Below the pieces are notes generated by a model, which made no database searches, had not been told where the DNA came from, and saw only the letters and a program-made list of their open reading frames with translations. 64,000 bases of DNA from Duganella qianjiadongensis (lineage in GTDB: Bacteria; Pseudomonadota; Gammaproteobacteria; Burkholderiales; Burkholderiaceae_D). Made by a program: the position numbers and the translations under genes. Below, one piece after another: positions 1-8,164 of this stretch. The stretch lies in contig NZ_WWCM01000003.1 of the NCBI RefSeq assembly GCF_009857915.1, positions 124,001 to 188,000 of the forward strand, written 5' to 3'. The stretch's first letter is position 1, and every line of letters begins with the position of its first letter.

Positions 1-588
1 GCCGGCCACATTCTGTTCGGCGCGCGAGCGGCGCACTACCACGCCGTTCGACTGGCCCACGTAGATGCCGGCATCGGAGGCAGCGATCGCCACGCAGTCT
101 TCGATCAGCACGTTGCGGGTTTTGACGGGGTAGATGCCGTAGGCGCCGTTGCTCACTTTGGAACCGCCGGTCCACTGCACTTTGACTTGGCGGATGGTGA
201 CGTTGTCGCCATCATTGATTTTCAGGCCATCGCCTTTGGAGTCTTCGATGGTCAGGCCTTCGATGGTGAAGTTGCTGGCGTAGACCAGCATGCCTTCCGG
301 ACCGGCCACCTGATCCTTGAAGGAGAGTATGGTTTTGTCCATGCCGGCGCCGCGTATGGTCACGCCGTTGGCGCGCAGGGTGAGGCCGCTGCTCAGGTGG
401 TAGCTGCCGGCAGGAATCTCGATCACGCTGCCCGGTTGGGCATCGAGCAGCTGTTCCTGCAGTTTTTTCTGGAACGCCGCATCGGCGCTGACCTTGTCGG
501 CGCTGGCAGGCGCTTCGGATTTGCTGCAGCCAGCCAATGCAGCAGTGACGGCCCCGCAGATGGCGAGCACGCGTATAGCCTTAACCAT
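1..588 (-). CDS. Parallel beta-helix lipoprotein, partial (C-terminus beyond window)
   Basis: Reading leftward from an ATG at 588, the frame stays open to base 1, so the C-terminus is missing. A GAGGGG ribosome site lies 6 nt before the ATG. The N-terminus is a lipoprotein signal ending in the lipobox LAGC, about residue 17, so the protein is probably anchored to a membrane on the periplasmic side. After a short linker the sequence turns into regular short beta strands (GVTIRGAGMDKTILSF, NVTIRQVKV, NVLIEDCVAI), the pattern of right-handed parallel beta-helix proteins such as NosD/CASH-type carbohydrate-binding or -cleaving proteins. The specific activity cannot be told. It is transcribed away from the HiPIP gene at 751. 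Confidence 0.8.
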   Translation of the reverse strand, partial: MVKAIRVLAICGAVTAALAGCSKSEAPASADKVSADAAFQKKLQEQLLDAQPGSVIEIPAGSYHLSSGLTLRANGVTIRGAGMDKTILSFKDQVAGPEGMLVYASNFTIEGLTIEDSKGDGLKINDGDNVTIRQVKVQWTGGSKVSNGAYGIYPVKTRNVLIEDCVAIAASDAGIYVGQSNGVVVRRSRAEQNVAG

Positions 589-750
589 ATCATCCCCTCG
601 TTGTTGGTTTTGTTTGATATTTAAAGCAATGCCAGCCGAGTATAGAACATGACTAAGGGTCAACGTTGTATCATTTCACCTCGCCCTGTGGCGCCGGTGC
701 GACAGAATGAAACTAGTGTAAGTCTGTATGTAAATCAGCAAGGGGAAGAC

Positions 751-1050
751 ATGACGAACCGTCGGATATTCATCATGGGCAGCTGCGCCGCCGCGCTGGC
801 CGCTATCAGCACACGCAGCGCGCTGGCCGAAGACCGCCAGCCTTTGCGGGAGGACGAGCCGCAGGCGCGCGAGTTCAGCTATGTGAACGACGCGACCAAG
901 GTTGACCAGAAGAAGTTCCCCGACTTCAAGCCGGGGGATCGCTGCGGCAAATGCCAGATCTACGAGGACGGCCCCAATGACATGGGCGGCTGCCCGCTGT
1001 TCCCCAGGCGGCTGGTGGCGGCAGCAGGCTGGTGTACGTCCTTCGGTTAG
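751..1050 (+). CDS. High-potential iron-sulfur protein (HiPIP)
   Basis: This is a 99-aa periplasmic electron carrier with one [4Fe-4S] cluster. The four ligands are visible as Cys65-x2-Cys68, Cys81 and Cys95, in the family contexts CGKCQIY, GGCPLFP and GWCTSF. The N-terminus (TNRRIFIMG, then an Ala-rich segment ending ALAED) is a twin-arginine signal, as expected for a protein that is folded with its cluster before export. I chose the ATG at 751 because AGGGGAAG lies just upstream; a longer in-frame start at 649 lacks such a site and would bury the signal peptide. HiPIPs usually donate electrons to reaction centres or terminal oxidases. The oxidase locus starts about 7 kb away, but a link is only inference. 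Confidence 0.93.
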   Translation: MTNRRIFIMGSCAAALAAISTRSALAEDRQPLREDEPQAREFSYVNDATKVDQKKFPDFKPGDRCGKCQIYEDGPNDMGGCPLFPRRLVAAAGWCTSFG

Positions 1051-1068
1051 GGGCTGATGCGGGGAGGA

Positions 1069-1215
1069 TTAGGGGAAGAAGTGCAAGATCATTCCTAAAA
1101 TATCCACCCCGGTTTTGAACCAGCCCGGAGCCGTATCGGCAGCATAAGCCGGGGCGCAGAAGCTGGCCATGACGGCAATGGCCAGCATCAGTTTCGTGTC
1201 AGATTTATTCAGCAT
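1069..1215 (-). CDS. Small secreted peptide, 48 aa, unknown function
   Basis: This short frame begins with an ATG at 1215 preceded by AAGGA at a spacing of 8 nt. It encodes a clear Sec signal peptide: a positive N-terminus (MLNKSDTK), a hydrophobic core (LMLAIAVMASF) and a probable cleavage site after AYA. The mature part is only about 23 residues and ends in a hydrophobic, aromatic tail (ILGMILHFFP). I do not recognise a family. The good ribosome site and the well-formed signal are the reasons to call it a gene. It is convergent with the HiPIP gene and transcribed in the same direction as the DUF883 gene upstream of it. Confidence 0.6.
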   Translation of the reverse strand: MLNKSDTKLMLAIAVMASFCAPAYAADTAPGWFKTGVDILGMILHFFP

Positions 1216-1332
1216 TTCTTTTGTCCTTAGTAGGTCATAACATAGCTCTGCCGGCTATGCATGAGCGCAGGCATCAGATGCTTGGTAACAGCAGCGCAGC
1301 AATCCTCTCTTAAACGGGGAGATCTCCGGAGC

Positions 1333-1713
1333 TTATTTGCGGGCAATCAGCAGACCGGCAATGATGCCTAGCGTTGCGCCCAGAGCGACGGATTTCCACG
1401 GATTTTCCTGTACATAGGCGCCCGCCGATTGAGCGGCGCTACGCCCCCGCGCCTGCAGGCTTTGCTGCAGTTGTTGCAGGTCTTTGCGGGCCGTGCTCAG
1501 CGTTTCCTGAAACTGGGCCTGAGCGGCGCTGGGCGTCGTGCTGCCGCCGGTTTTGCTGTTGTGCTCGCCGTCGTGTTCGCCGTCGTCCTGCTGCAGCCAG
1601 CCTTCGGCTGCATCGATGGCGGTTTTCAGTTCGCTCATCAGGCGTTCGCGCGCATTGCTGCTGGCGGCTTTGCTTTGTGCAATATCTTTGCCATTCTGAT
1701 GGTTGTGTTCCAT
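1333..1713 (-). CDS. DUF883 (ElaB/YqjD-like) membrane-anchored protein
   Basis: This 126-aa protein has the family layout: a hydrophilic, helix-rich N-terminal part with likely coiled coil (residues about 65-100, rich in Gln and Leu), then the C-terminal signature GAYVQENPWKSVALGATLG and a single transmembrane helix ending in LLIARK. Relatives in E. coli (ElaB, YqjD, YgaM) sit in the inner membrane and bind ribosomes in stationary phase. That role is family knowledge, not shown here. Residues 43-52 carry an acidic His-containing direct repeat (DGEHDGEH) that looks lineage-specific. A GAGGAC ribosome site precedes the ATG. The gene is separated from ubiA by about 110 nt. Confidence 0.85.
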   Translation of the reverse strand: MEHNHQNGKDIAQSKAASSNARERLMSELKTAIDAAEGWLQQDDGEHDGEHNSKTGGSTTPSAAQAQFQETLSTARKDLQQLQQSLQARGRSAAQSAGAYVQENPWKSVALGATLGIIAGLLIARK

Positions 1714-1823
1714 GCTGTCCTCGCTGTGGTTGGGTGGTGCCTAGCTGCATGCTGCGAATGTAGCCTGCCCGTTGTGGCACCGGCGCGCGTTTGCTTGTGC
1801 GCAAGGCGCAGCGCGGCAGGCTG

Positions 1824-2678
1824 CTAGCGCAGCGCGTAGTCGAGCAGCACGCCGGCGAATACGGCGGCACCCAGCCAGTTGTTGTGGCGGAAGGCGTAGA
1901 AACAGGCGTTGCGCTCGCGCGTGCGGATCAGCGTGTAGTGGTAGCCCGCGATGACAGCCGCCACCACGATGCCGCCCAGATAGTACCAGCCCATATCCAG
2001 CATCTGGCCGCATACCAGCAGCAGGCCCAGATGGGCGGCGTAGCACAGCATGATGGCAGCCACGTCGTAGCGGCCAAAGGTGATGGCCGAAGTCTTGATG
2101 CCTATCTTCAGGTCATCGTCGCGGTCCACCATGGCGTAGGCGGTATCGTAGGCCACGGCCCAGAATACATTGCCCAGCAGGAGCAGCCACGCCACCGGCG
2201 GCACGCGGTTCTGGATGGCGGCAAATGCCATCGGCATGCCGAAGCCGAAGGCGATGCCCAGATAGGCCTGCGGGATGGCGAAGAAGCGCTTGAAGTAGGG
2301 GTAGCTGGCGGCAATGATCACGGCCGCTACCGACAGCTGCCTGGTCAGCGTGTTCAGCGGCAGGATCAGGCAGAACGATACGATGGCCAGCAAGCCGGCT
2401 ATGGCCAGCGCTTCCTTGCCGCTGATGCGGCCACTGGTGATGGGCCGCTGGGCCGTGCGTTTCACGTATTTGTCGAAGTCCTGATCGGCGTAATCGTTGA
2501 TGGCGCAGCCCGCCGAGCGCATCAGCAGGGTACCGAGCGAGAAGATCAGCACCAGCATGGGGTCGGGATGGCCGTTCGAGGCCATCCACAGCGCACACAG
2601 GGTAGGCCAGAGCAGCAGTAGCGTGCCTATGGGTTTATCGAGTCGGACCAGACGGTAATACAGTGCCAGCTTGTTCAT
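1824..2678 (-). CDS. ubiA: 4-hydroxybenzoate polyprenyltransferase
   Basis: This 284-aa integral membrane enzyme transfers the polyprenyl tail to 4-hydroxybenzoate in ubiquinone synthesis. Both Mg-diphosphate binding motifs of the UbiA superfamily are present: [20 protein letters not shown] near residue 60-80 and [12 protein letters not shown] near residue 190. About eight or nine hydrophobic segments surround them. The start [18 protein letters not shown] is typical for bacterial UbiA. Ubiquinone supply fits with the nearby respiratory genes, but no operon link to them is visible. It is followed downstream on the same strand by the DUF883 gene, and oxyR lies 60 nt upstream on the same strand. 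Confidence 0.95.
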   Translation of the reverse strand: MNKLALYYRLVRLDKPIGTLLLLWPTLCALWMASNGHPDPMLVLIFSLGTLLMRSAGCAINDYADQDFDKYVKRTAQRPITSGRISGKEALAIAGLLAIVSFCLILPLNTLTRQLSVAAVIIAASYPYFKRFFAIPQAYLGIAFGFGMPMAFAAIQNRVPPVAWLLLLGNVFWAVAYDTAYAMVDRDDDLKIGIKTSAITFGRYDVAAIMLCYAAHLGLLLVCGQMLDMGWYYLGGIVVAAVIAGYHYTLIRTRERNACFYAFRHNNWLGAAVFAGVLLDYALR

Positions 2679-2738
2679 CGTGTGCGCTACAGGACGGGAA
2701 AGTAGCGATTATCGCAAATCCTGAGCACTTGCGCTGTT

Positions 2739-3674
2739 TCAGGCGGCGCCGCTGACGGGTGTAATGCCGGGCAGATTGCAGCCCGCTACCACTTCGCAGA
2801 TGGCGTCGATGGCGGCCTTGCGGGTAAAGCTCTTGCGCCAGACGATGACCACGCGGCGCGATGGCACCGGCTGTTCGAACGGGCGGAACTGCAGCATGCC
2901 GTCCTTGCTGTCCATATCGGGCACGGAGGCGCGCGGCAGCACGGTCAGACCTATGCCGCTGGCCACCATGTGGCGTATGGTCTCCAGCGACGAGCCTTCG
3001 AAAGTGCGCTGCATGCCGTTGCCCGGCGTGGCATAGCGCGCCATTTCGGGACAGACTTCCAGCACCTGATCGCGGAAGCAGTGGCCGTTACCGAGCAACA
3101 GCATGTTTTCCGTCTTCAGATCGTCAGCCGGTATGCTGCGGCGCTTGCACCACGCGTGCTGGGCTGGCATGGCCACCACAAACGGTTCGTCGTACAGGGC
3201 CTGCACGGCCATGCCGTGCTCGGGCAGGGGCAGCGCCATGATGGCGGCATCGAGTTCGCCCTGACGCAGCATTTCCAGCAGGCGCACGGTAAAGTTTTCC
3301 TGCAGGATCAGCGGCATCTGCGGCACTTTGTCTATCATGCCCTTGACCAGTGGTGGCAGCAGATAGGGGCCGATGGTGTAGATCACGCCGAGGCGCAGCG
3401 GGCCGGCCAGCGGGTCTTTATTCTGTTTGGCCAGTTCCTTGATGGCGGCGGTCTGTTCCAGCACGCGCTCGGCCTGGGCGACGATCTGCGCGCCCAGCGG
3501 AGTGACGGAAATTTCGGCGCCGCCCCGTTCGAACAGTACCACGCCCAGCTCGTCTTCAAGTTTCTTGATGGCGACCGAAAGAGTCGGCTGCGCGACATAG
3601 CACGCTTCGGCGGCGTGGCCGAAGTGCTTGGCTCGTGCAACTGCGACGATGTATTTCAGTTCGGTCAGGGTCAT
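2739..3674 (-). CDS. oxyR: Hydrogen-peroxide-sensing LysR regulator OxyR
   Basis: This 311-aa LysR-family activator has an N-terminal winged helix (residues 1-60, FGHAAEACYVAQPTLSVAIK). Its effector domain carries the two redox cysteines that define OxyR, Cys199 and Cys208, in GNGHCFRDQVLEVCPEM. In OxyR these form the disulfide on peroxide exposure, which converts the protein to an activator of catalase, peroxiredoxin and related genes. The gene is divergent from the pilU-type gene at 3779, with about 100 nt between them. No classical OxyR target lies immediately next to it. ubiA follows 60 nt downstream on the same strand. Confidence 0.95.
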   Translation of the reverse strand: MTLTELKYIVAVARAKHFGHAAEACYVAQPTLSVAIKKLEDELGVVLFERGGAEISVTPLGAQIVAQAERVLEQTAAIKELAKQNKDPLAGPLRLGVIYTIGPYLLPPLVKGMIDKVPQMPLILQENFTVRLLEMLRQGELDAAIMALPLPEHGMAVQALYDEPFVVAMPAQHAWCKRRSIPADDLKTENMLLLGNGHCFRDQVLEVCPEMARYATPGNGMQRTFEGSSLETIRHMVASGIGLTVLPRASVPDMDSKDGMLQFRPFEQPVPSRRVVIVWRKSFTRKAAIDAICEVVAGCNLPGITPVSGAA

Positions 3675-3778
3675 GCAGGTATTTGAACACAGCCTATGCT
3701 GGTATGCAATAAATCTCGCCCGATTGTCGCGCCGCCACCGATATAATGGAGATTGCTCTGAAGCATCGAAAGGCTGAT

Positions 3779-4975
3779 ATGACTACCGAGTTTGGTCCGC
3801 ACGAGGCGCAAGCCTATCTGCACAAGCTGCTCAAGGTGATGCATCACATGGGCGCTTCCGATCTGTTTATTGCTGCCGACTTCCCGCCCAGCGTCAAAGC
3901 GCAGGGCGCGATGAAGCCGCTCAGCCAGCAGAAGCTGACGGCAACGGTGACGCGGGCGCTGGCGCTATCGATCATGAACGAGAAGCAGCAGCGCGAATTC
4001 GAGGCTGAACTGGAGTGCAATTTCGCCATTGCGCTGCCCGAAGTCTGCCGCTTCCGCGTCAATGTATTCGTGCAGCAGCAGAGCGTGGGCATGGTGATCC
4101 GGACTATCGCGTCGGAAATTCCTAACTTCGAAAAACTGGCCCTGCCGGAGGTGCTCAAAGATGTGATCATGAGCAAGCGCGGGCTGGTGCTGGTGGTGGG
4201 TGGAACAGGCTCGGGCAAGTCCACCACGCTGGCCGCCATGATCGATTACCGCAATGCCCAGTCGGCCGGCCACATCATCACGGTGGAAGATCCCGTCGAG
4301 TACGTGCACAAGAATAAAGGCTGCCTGATTACCCACCGCGAAGTGGGGGTAGATACGCTGTCGTGGCATAACGCGCTGAAGAATACCTTGCGGCAGGCGC
4401 CCGATGTCATCCTGATCGGCGAAATCCGCGACACGGAGACCATGGAGCATGCCATCGCCTTTGCCGAGACGGGCCACCTGTGTCTGGGCACGCTGCATGC
4501 GAACAATGCCAACCAGACCATGGACCGCATCATCAACTTCTTCCCCGAGGAGCGGCGCAACCAGTTGCTGATGGATCTGTCGTCGAATCTGCGCGCCATC
4601 GTGTCGCAGCGGCTGATCCGCACCGAGGATGGTGCGGGCCGCAAAGCAGCCATCGAAATTCTGCTTAACACGCCGACCATTGCCGAGATGATCTTCAAGG
4701 GCAACTTCCAGAACATCAAGGAGATCATGCACAAATCGCGCGAATTAGGTATGTGCACCTTCGACCAGGCGCTGTATGAACTTTATAATAGCGGTTACAT
4801 CGCTTATGAAGAGGCGCTGCGCAATGCCGATTCGGTGAACGGCTTACGCCTGCAGATCAAGCTGCAGGGCGGGCGCAAGGAGCCGGCAGATGGTGCCGCC
4901 GCGCCGTCCGGCACGCTCAGCATGCAGCTCGACGCGGACGAGACGGATGGCGACCAGCAAGCAGATAGCAAGTAA
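3779..4975 (+). CDS. pilU: Type IV pilus retraction ATPase, PilT/PilU family (PilU-like)
   Basis: The product is a 398-aa cytoplasmic hexameric ATPase of the secretion-ATPase family that powers pilus retraction. It contains Walker A GGTGSGKST near residue 140, the Asp box TVEDPVEYVH, Walker B VILIGEIRDTETMEHA and the His box ETGHLCLGTLHANNANQT. The wording of these motifs and the extended acidic C-tail (after QIKLQGG) resemble PilU rather than PilT. I chose the ATG at 3779 because AAAGG lies upstream. An earlier in-frame ATG at 3746 falls inside a TATAAT sequence (3742-3747) that looks like the promoter. No pilT or other pilus gene is adjacent, so this is an orphan copy. Confidence 0.88.
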   Translation: MTTEFGPHEAQAYLHKLLKVMHHMGASDLFIAADFPPSVKAQGAMKPLSQQKLTATVTRALALSIMNEKQQREFEAELECNFAIALPEVCRFRVNVFVQQQSVGMVIRTIASEIPNFEKLALPEVLKDVIMSKRGLVLVVGGTGSGKSTTLAAMIDYRNAQSAGHIITVEDPVEYVHKNKGCLITHREVGVDTLSWHNALKNTLRQAPDVILIGEIRDTETMEHAIAFAETGHLCLGTLHANNANQTMDRIINFFPEERRNQLLMDLSSNLRAIVSQRLIRTEDGAGRKAAIEILLNTPTIAEMIFKGNFQNIKEIMHKSRELGMCTFDQALYELYNSGYIAYEEALRNADSVNGLRLQIKLQGGRKEPADGAAAPSGTLSMQLDADETDGDQQADSK

Positions 4976-5016
4976 CGATGCAGTACCGGATTCAGTATCA
5001 CTAAAGGAAGTAGCCC

Positions 5017-5499
5017 ATGCCACAATTCGAGAAAAAAATCTGTAGCCGCGATCAGCTGGCAGCGCGTGTGGCAGCGCTGCCCAAGCCCGTGGTGATGACC
5101 AACGGGGTGTTCGACATACTGCATCGCGGCCATGTCACCTATCTGGCGCAGGCGCGCGCGCTGGGTGCGTCGCTGGTGGTGGCGGCCAATACCGACGCCT
5201 CCGTCAAGCGGCTGGGCAAAGGCGATGATCGTCCGCTCAACAACTGCGCCGACCGTATGGCCGTGCTGGCTGCGCTGGAGTCGGTCGATCTGGTGGTGGA
5301 GTTCGATGAAGATACGGCCTTGCAGGCCGTGCTGTCGGCGCGTCCGGAAATCTACGCCAAAGGCGGCGATTACCGGATGGATGAAATTCCCGAAGGGCTG
5401 GCCGTGCTGGCCTACGGCGGCGAGGCCGTAGCGATCGAATTCGAACACGACCGCTCCACTACCAAGCTACTCACCAAAGTGCGGGCGCACCAGCGCTAA
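5017..5499 (+). CDS. rfaE2: D-glycero-beta-D-manno-heptose 1-phosphate adenylyltransferase
   Basis: This 160-aa nucleotidyltransferase activates heptose 1-phosphate to ADP-heptose for lipopolysaccharide inner core synthesis. The nucleotidyltransferase signature is in TNGVFDILHRGHVTYL, with the HxGH motif near residue 40. It corresponds to the C-terminal domain of E. coli HldE. The kinase domain is absent, the usual split arrangement in betaproteobacteria. An AAGGAAG ribosome site precedes the ATG. It follows the pilus ATPase gene by about 40 nt on the same strand and is convergent with trmL, 12 nt away. Confidence 0.93.
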   Translation: MPQFEKKICSRDQLAARVAALPKPVVMTNGVFDILHRGHVTYLAQARALGASLVVAANTDASVKRLGKGDDRPLNNCADRMAVLAALESVDLVVEFDEDTALQAVLSARPEIYAKGGDYRMDEIPEGLAVLAYGGEAVAIEFEHDRSTTKLLTKVRAHQR

Positions 5500-5511
5500 A
5501 GCACTATCAGC

Positions 5512-5982
5512 TCAGGCGCCGCCGGCATAGCCGTTCTGGCGCCACGCTTCAAATACCACCACGGCCACCGTGTTCGACAGATTCATGCTGCGGTTGTCAG
5601 GCCGCATGGGCAGGCGGATGCGCTGGGCCGGGGCAAAACTTTCGCGCAGAGCCGGATCGAGGCCGCGCGTTTCCGAACCGAATACAAACACGTCGCCGGG
5701 CTGGAAACTGGCCTGCGCAAACGGCGACGAACCATGCGTGGTCATGGCGAACATGCGCTCTGCGGCAGGCTGCACTGCGGCCAGAAAAGCCTCCCAGCTG
5801 GGGTGAACTTTCATGCGCGCGTACTCGTGGTAGTCGAGTCCGGCGCGCTTGAGTTTCGAGTCTTCCAGCGGAAAGCCCAGCGGTTCGATCAGATGCAGCT
5901 GCGCGCCCGTATTGGCGCACAGGCGGATCACATTGCCCGTATTCGGTGGAATTTCCGGCTGAACTAGTACGACATGAAACAC
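5512..5982 (-). CDS. trmL: tRNA (cytidine(34)-2'-O)-methyltransferase
   Basis: This 156-aa SPOUT methyltransferase methylates the wobble base of certain leucine tRNAs. The start of the protein, FHVVLVQPEIPPNTGNVIRL, is the family hallmark. The SAM-binding trefoil knot is seen in VFVFGSETRGL and the C-terminal NRSMNLSNTVAVVV. I chose the GTG at 5982 because a strong TAAGGAG lies 6 nt upstream and because it gives the family length. A longer ATG start at 6006 would run into the end of comF and has no ribosome site. It lies 20 nt downstream of comF and is probably cotranscribed with it. Confidence 0.94.
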   Translation of the reverse strand: MFHVVLVQPEIPPNTGNVIRLCANTGAQLHLIEPLGFPLEDSKLKRAGLDYHEYARMKVHPSWEAFLAAVQPAAERMFAMTTHGSSPFAQASFQPGDVFVFGSETRGLDPALRESFAPAQRIRLPMRPDNRSMNLSNTVAVVVFEAWRQNGYAGGA

Positions 5983-6002
5983 GTGCTTCTCCTTAATGCA
6001 AT

Positions 6003-6776
6003 TCAATGGGGCGGTGTACGGGCGAACACCAGATTACTGATGCGGCTGGCGCCGTAGCGTCTCAGCGTGGCAGCAATTTCCTGTAGCGTGCTGCCGCTGG
6101 TCATCACGTCATCGACCATGCCGATATGCCGGCCCCGCACCAGCGCAACATCGCTGACGGCAAAGGCCCCGGCCAGATTGTGCTGGCGCGCTGTGGCCGA
6201 TACCAGACTTTGCGGCGCCGTTTCGCGCACCCGCAGCAACAGGCGCGGCGCCAGCGGTATGCCCAGCTGGCGGGCCAGCGGGCGGGCAATTTCCAGTGCC
6301 TGATTGTAGCCCCGTTCCGCCAGCCGGCGCGGCCCCAGCGGTACGGGGCAGAGCAGGTCGGGCAGGCGGTAGTGGGGCTGGCGCAAGATGGCGTCGCGCA
6401 ACTGCTGCGCCATCAGCCCGGCATAAGCCAGCCGCTGGCCGAATTTCAGCTGCAGCACCAGCCGGTCCAGCGGCAGCGCATAAGTACAGGCCACCACCGT
6501 CTGGTCATAGGCGGGACGCCGTTGCTGGCACTGGCCGCACAGCATGGCTAGCCCAGGCGGCAGAGGCGACGGCAGCGGATTGGCGCAGCAGCGACAGCGC
6601 GGCCCGCTGGCTGCGGCGCTGAAAAACTGCGCGCAGCAGGCCGGGCAGAGCAGGGCGCCCGCCTGAGCGTCGCCGCACAGGGCGCAGGCAGGCGGCAGCA
6701 CGGTATCGAGCAGGCGCACGGCATAGCGGCGCAGGGTGCCGGCCAGACTGCGCGGCAGCGCATCAGCAGCAAACAT
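6003..6776 (-). CDS. comF: ComF-family phosphoribosyltransferase-like protein
   Basis: The 257-aa protein has an N-terminal zinc-ribbon-like part with paired cysteines (CALCG, CPACC, CRCC, CGQC within residues 30-90) and a C-terminal type I phosphoribosyltransferase fold. The fold's PRPP loop is IGMVDDVMTSGSTLQE, and PVPLGPRRLAERGYNQA is the usual ComF motif. In naturally transformable bacteria ComF is needed for DNA uptake; the biochemical reaction is unsettled. I chose the ATG at 6776 because GGGAGG lies 5 nt upstream; an upstream ATG at 6794 lacks a site. It is divergent from the methyltransferase gene at 6841, the usual betaproteobacterial arrangement. Confidence 0.93.
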   Translation of the reverse strand: MFAADALPRSLAGTLRRYAVRLLDTVLPPACALCGDAQAGALLCPACCAQFFSAAASGPRCRCCANPLPSPLPPGLAMLCGQCQQRRPAYDQTVVACTYALPLDRLVLQLKFGQRLAYAGLMAQQLRDAILRQPHYRLPDLLCPVPLGPRRLAERGYNQALEIARPLARQLGIPLAPRLLLRVRETAPQSLVSATARQHNLAGAFAVSDVALVRGRHIGMVDDVMTSGSTLQEIAATLRRYGASRISNLVFARTPPH

Positions 6777-6840
6777 AGCAGCCTCCCGCTGCAACCATGT
6801 ACACTGCCGACATTATCGCATTACATCGCCCATCACCACC

Positions 6841-7767
6841 ATGCAAGCCCCCGCTCAAGCTCCTAAACTTAGTGCTCCCATTGATCTGCAGCGCGTGCGC
6901 AGCCTGTTCAGCCGCCCGCAGCGGGTGGCACCCGCCGATTTCCTGCGGCGCGAAATTGCCGCGCGCATGTTCGACCGGCTGGGACTGGTCAAAATCGCCC
7001 CGCAACGCCTGATCGATGCCGGTTGCGGCACGGGGGCCGACCTGCCGCTGCTGCAGAAAACCTATCCTGCAGCCCAGATACTGGGCGTGGATGCGGCCCT
7101 GCCCATGCTGCAGGCCGCACAGAAACCGGCCGGGCGCGGCTCTTCGCTGAACCAGCTGATCAGCAAACTGCTGCCAGCCAAGGCCGGCGTGGACCTGCTG
7201 TGCGCCGACTTTGCCGATCTGCCGCTGGCGCATCTGAGCACCGATCTGGTGTGGTCGAATCTGGCGCTGCACTGGCACCCGCAGCCGGATCGGGTGTTTG
7301 CCGAATGGCGCCGCGTGCTGCGCGTGAACGGCCTGCTGATGTTCTCCTGCCTCGGACCGGACAGCCTGCGCGAGCTGCGTGCCGCCTTTGCCGACGCCGA
7401 TCTGGCCGAACACACCCTGCCTTTCGTCGATATGCACGATTTCGGCGACCAGCTGGTGGAAGCCGGTTTTGCCACCCCCGTACTCGATATGGAAACCATT
7501 ACCGTCACCTACGACACGGCGCAGGCCCTGCTGGCCGACGTGCGTGCACTGGGCGGCAACCCGCTGGCCACCGTGCCGCGTGGCCTGATGGGCCGCCGGC
7601 GCTGGCAGCGTATGCTCGCTGCGCTGGAGCGCGGACGCCGTGCAGATGGCAAGTTAGCGCTCACTTTTGAGGTCATTTATGGACACGCCTTCCGTCCCCA
7701 GGCGCGCATGACGTCAAGTGGCGAGGCCATCATTCGCTTTGATTTACCACGAAAAGGGCCGAAATAG
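6841..7767 (+). CDS. BioC-like SAM-dependent methyltransferase
   Basis: This 308-aa class I methyltransferase contains the SAM-binding glycine motif LIDAGCGTGADLPLL (about residues 58-72), the acidic loop ILGVDAALPML and the post-I motif DLVWSNLALHWHPQPD. The overall arrangement, including the long insert after the first motifs and the C-terminal tail, resembles malonyl-ACP methyltransferase BioC, which starts pimelate synthesis for biotin. No other bio gene is adjacent, so the substrate is not settled. No convincing ribosome site precedes the ATG at 6841, so the start is moderately uncertain. It is transcribed divergently from comF, and the cytochrome oxidase locus follows on the same strand. 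Confidence 0.8.
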   Translation: MQAPAQAPKLSAPIDLQRVRSLFSRPQRVAPADFLRREIAARMFDRLGLVKIAPQRLIDAGCGTGADLPLLQKTYPAAQILGVDAALPMLQAAQKPAGRGSSLNQLISKLLPAKAGVDLLCADFADLPLAHLSTDLVWSNLALHWHPQPDRVFAEWRRVLRVNGLLMFSCLGPDSLRELRAAFADADLAEHTLPFVDMHDFGDQLVEAGFATPVLDMETITVTYDTAQALLADVRALGGNPLATVPRGLMGRRRWQRMLAALERGRRADGKLALTFEVIYGHAFRPQARMTSSGEAIIRFDLPRKGPK

Positions 7768-7827
7768 GGATTTTCTATCGGGAGTGTGGTAAGCCTAGCA
7801 AGTCGAAATCTTGATTTAGATTATTTC

Positions 7828-7856
7828 TTGAGCGTGGTAGTCTACTTATATATAAT
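7828..7856 (+). promoter_or_regulatory. Sigma-70 promoter of the cytochrome c oxidase operon
   Basis: TTGAGC at 7828-7833 is followed by a 17-nt spacer and a perfect TATAAT at 7851-7856. This predicts transcription starting near 7863, about 300 nt before the coxB start codon. It is the best promoter match in the region between 7768 and 8164. Confidence 0.75.
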
Positions 7857-7862
7857 CGGCCA

Positions 7863-8164
7863 ACAAATTTTGCCTCTGGACCAAGCTGGCCGCCATAAAA
7901 AAGCGGCCTGAACCGGAGGCGGATCGTAGCGAGCACGAACGAGCAGTGGAATTAAGCAGAATCGGGCTTTTTTATTGTCCTTAGGCAGTATCGAGGACGC
8001 TAGCTAGGCCCTAAGGCCCCGCCGGGCGGTTGTCGGATAGTTTCCCCGATGATACTGGCATGGGGCCTGAGGTTGTTTAAGGAGCGACGCCGGTTCAGTT
8101 CACCGAAATCCGGAGTCGTTAAAAAATATACTAATTTTTAATTTCTTGGGTGGTTGGGGACAAC
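7863..8164 (+). ncRNA. Long, apparently structured 5' leader of the cox operon
   Basis: The 390-base stretch between the methyltransferase and coxB holds no convincing gene. After the promoter the predicted transcript contains a GGCCGC/GCGGCC hairpin (7888-7908) and a T6 run (7970-7975). A second block follows in which CAGTATC (7986-7992) can pair with GATACTG (8051-8057), while AGGCCCC (8014-8020) can pair with GGGGCCT (8062-8068). The two pairings interleave, as in a pseudoknot. A second AGGCCC at 8006-8011 could compete for the same partner. Nothing here matches a riboswitch class I know. The element may be regulatory or may be a separate small RNA; this is inference from the bases only. 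Confidence 0.45.

Noticed and set aside
7888..7908. GGCCGC/GCGGCC hairpin as a terminator of the methyltransferase gene
   Set aside because: It lies downstream of the cox promoter and is not followed by a T-run, so it belongs to the leader.
8049..8141. A 30-codon frame (ATG to TAA) within the cox leader, a possible upstream peptide
   Set aside because: No ribosome site precedes it and it overlaps the paired GATACTG/GGGGCCT region; better explained as leader RNA.
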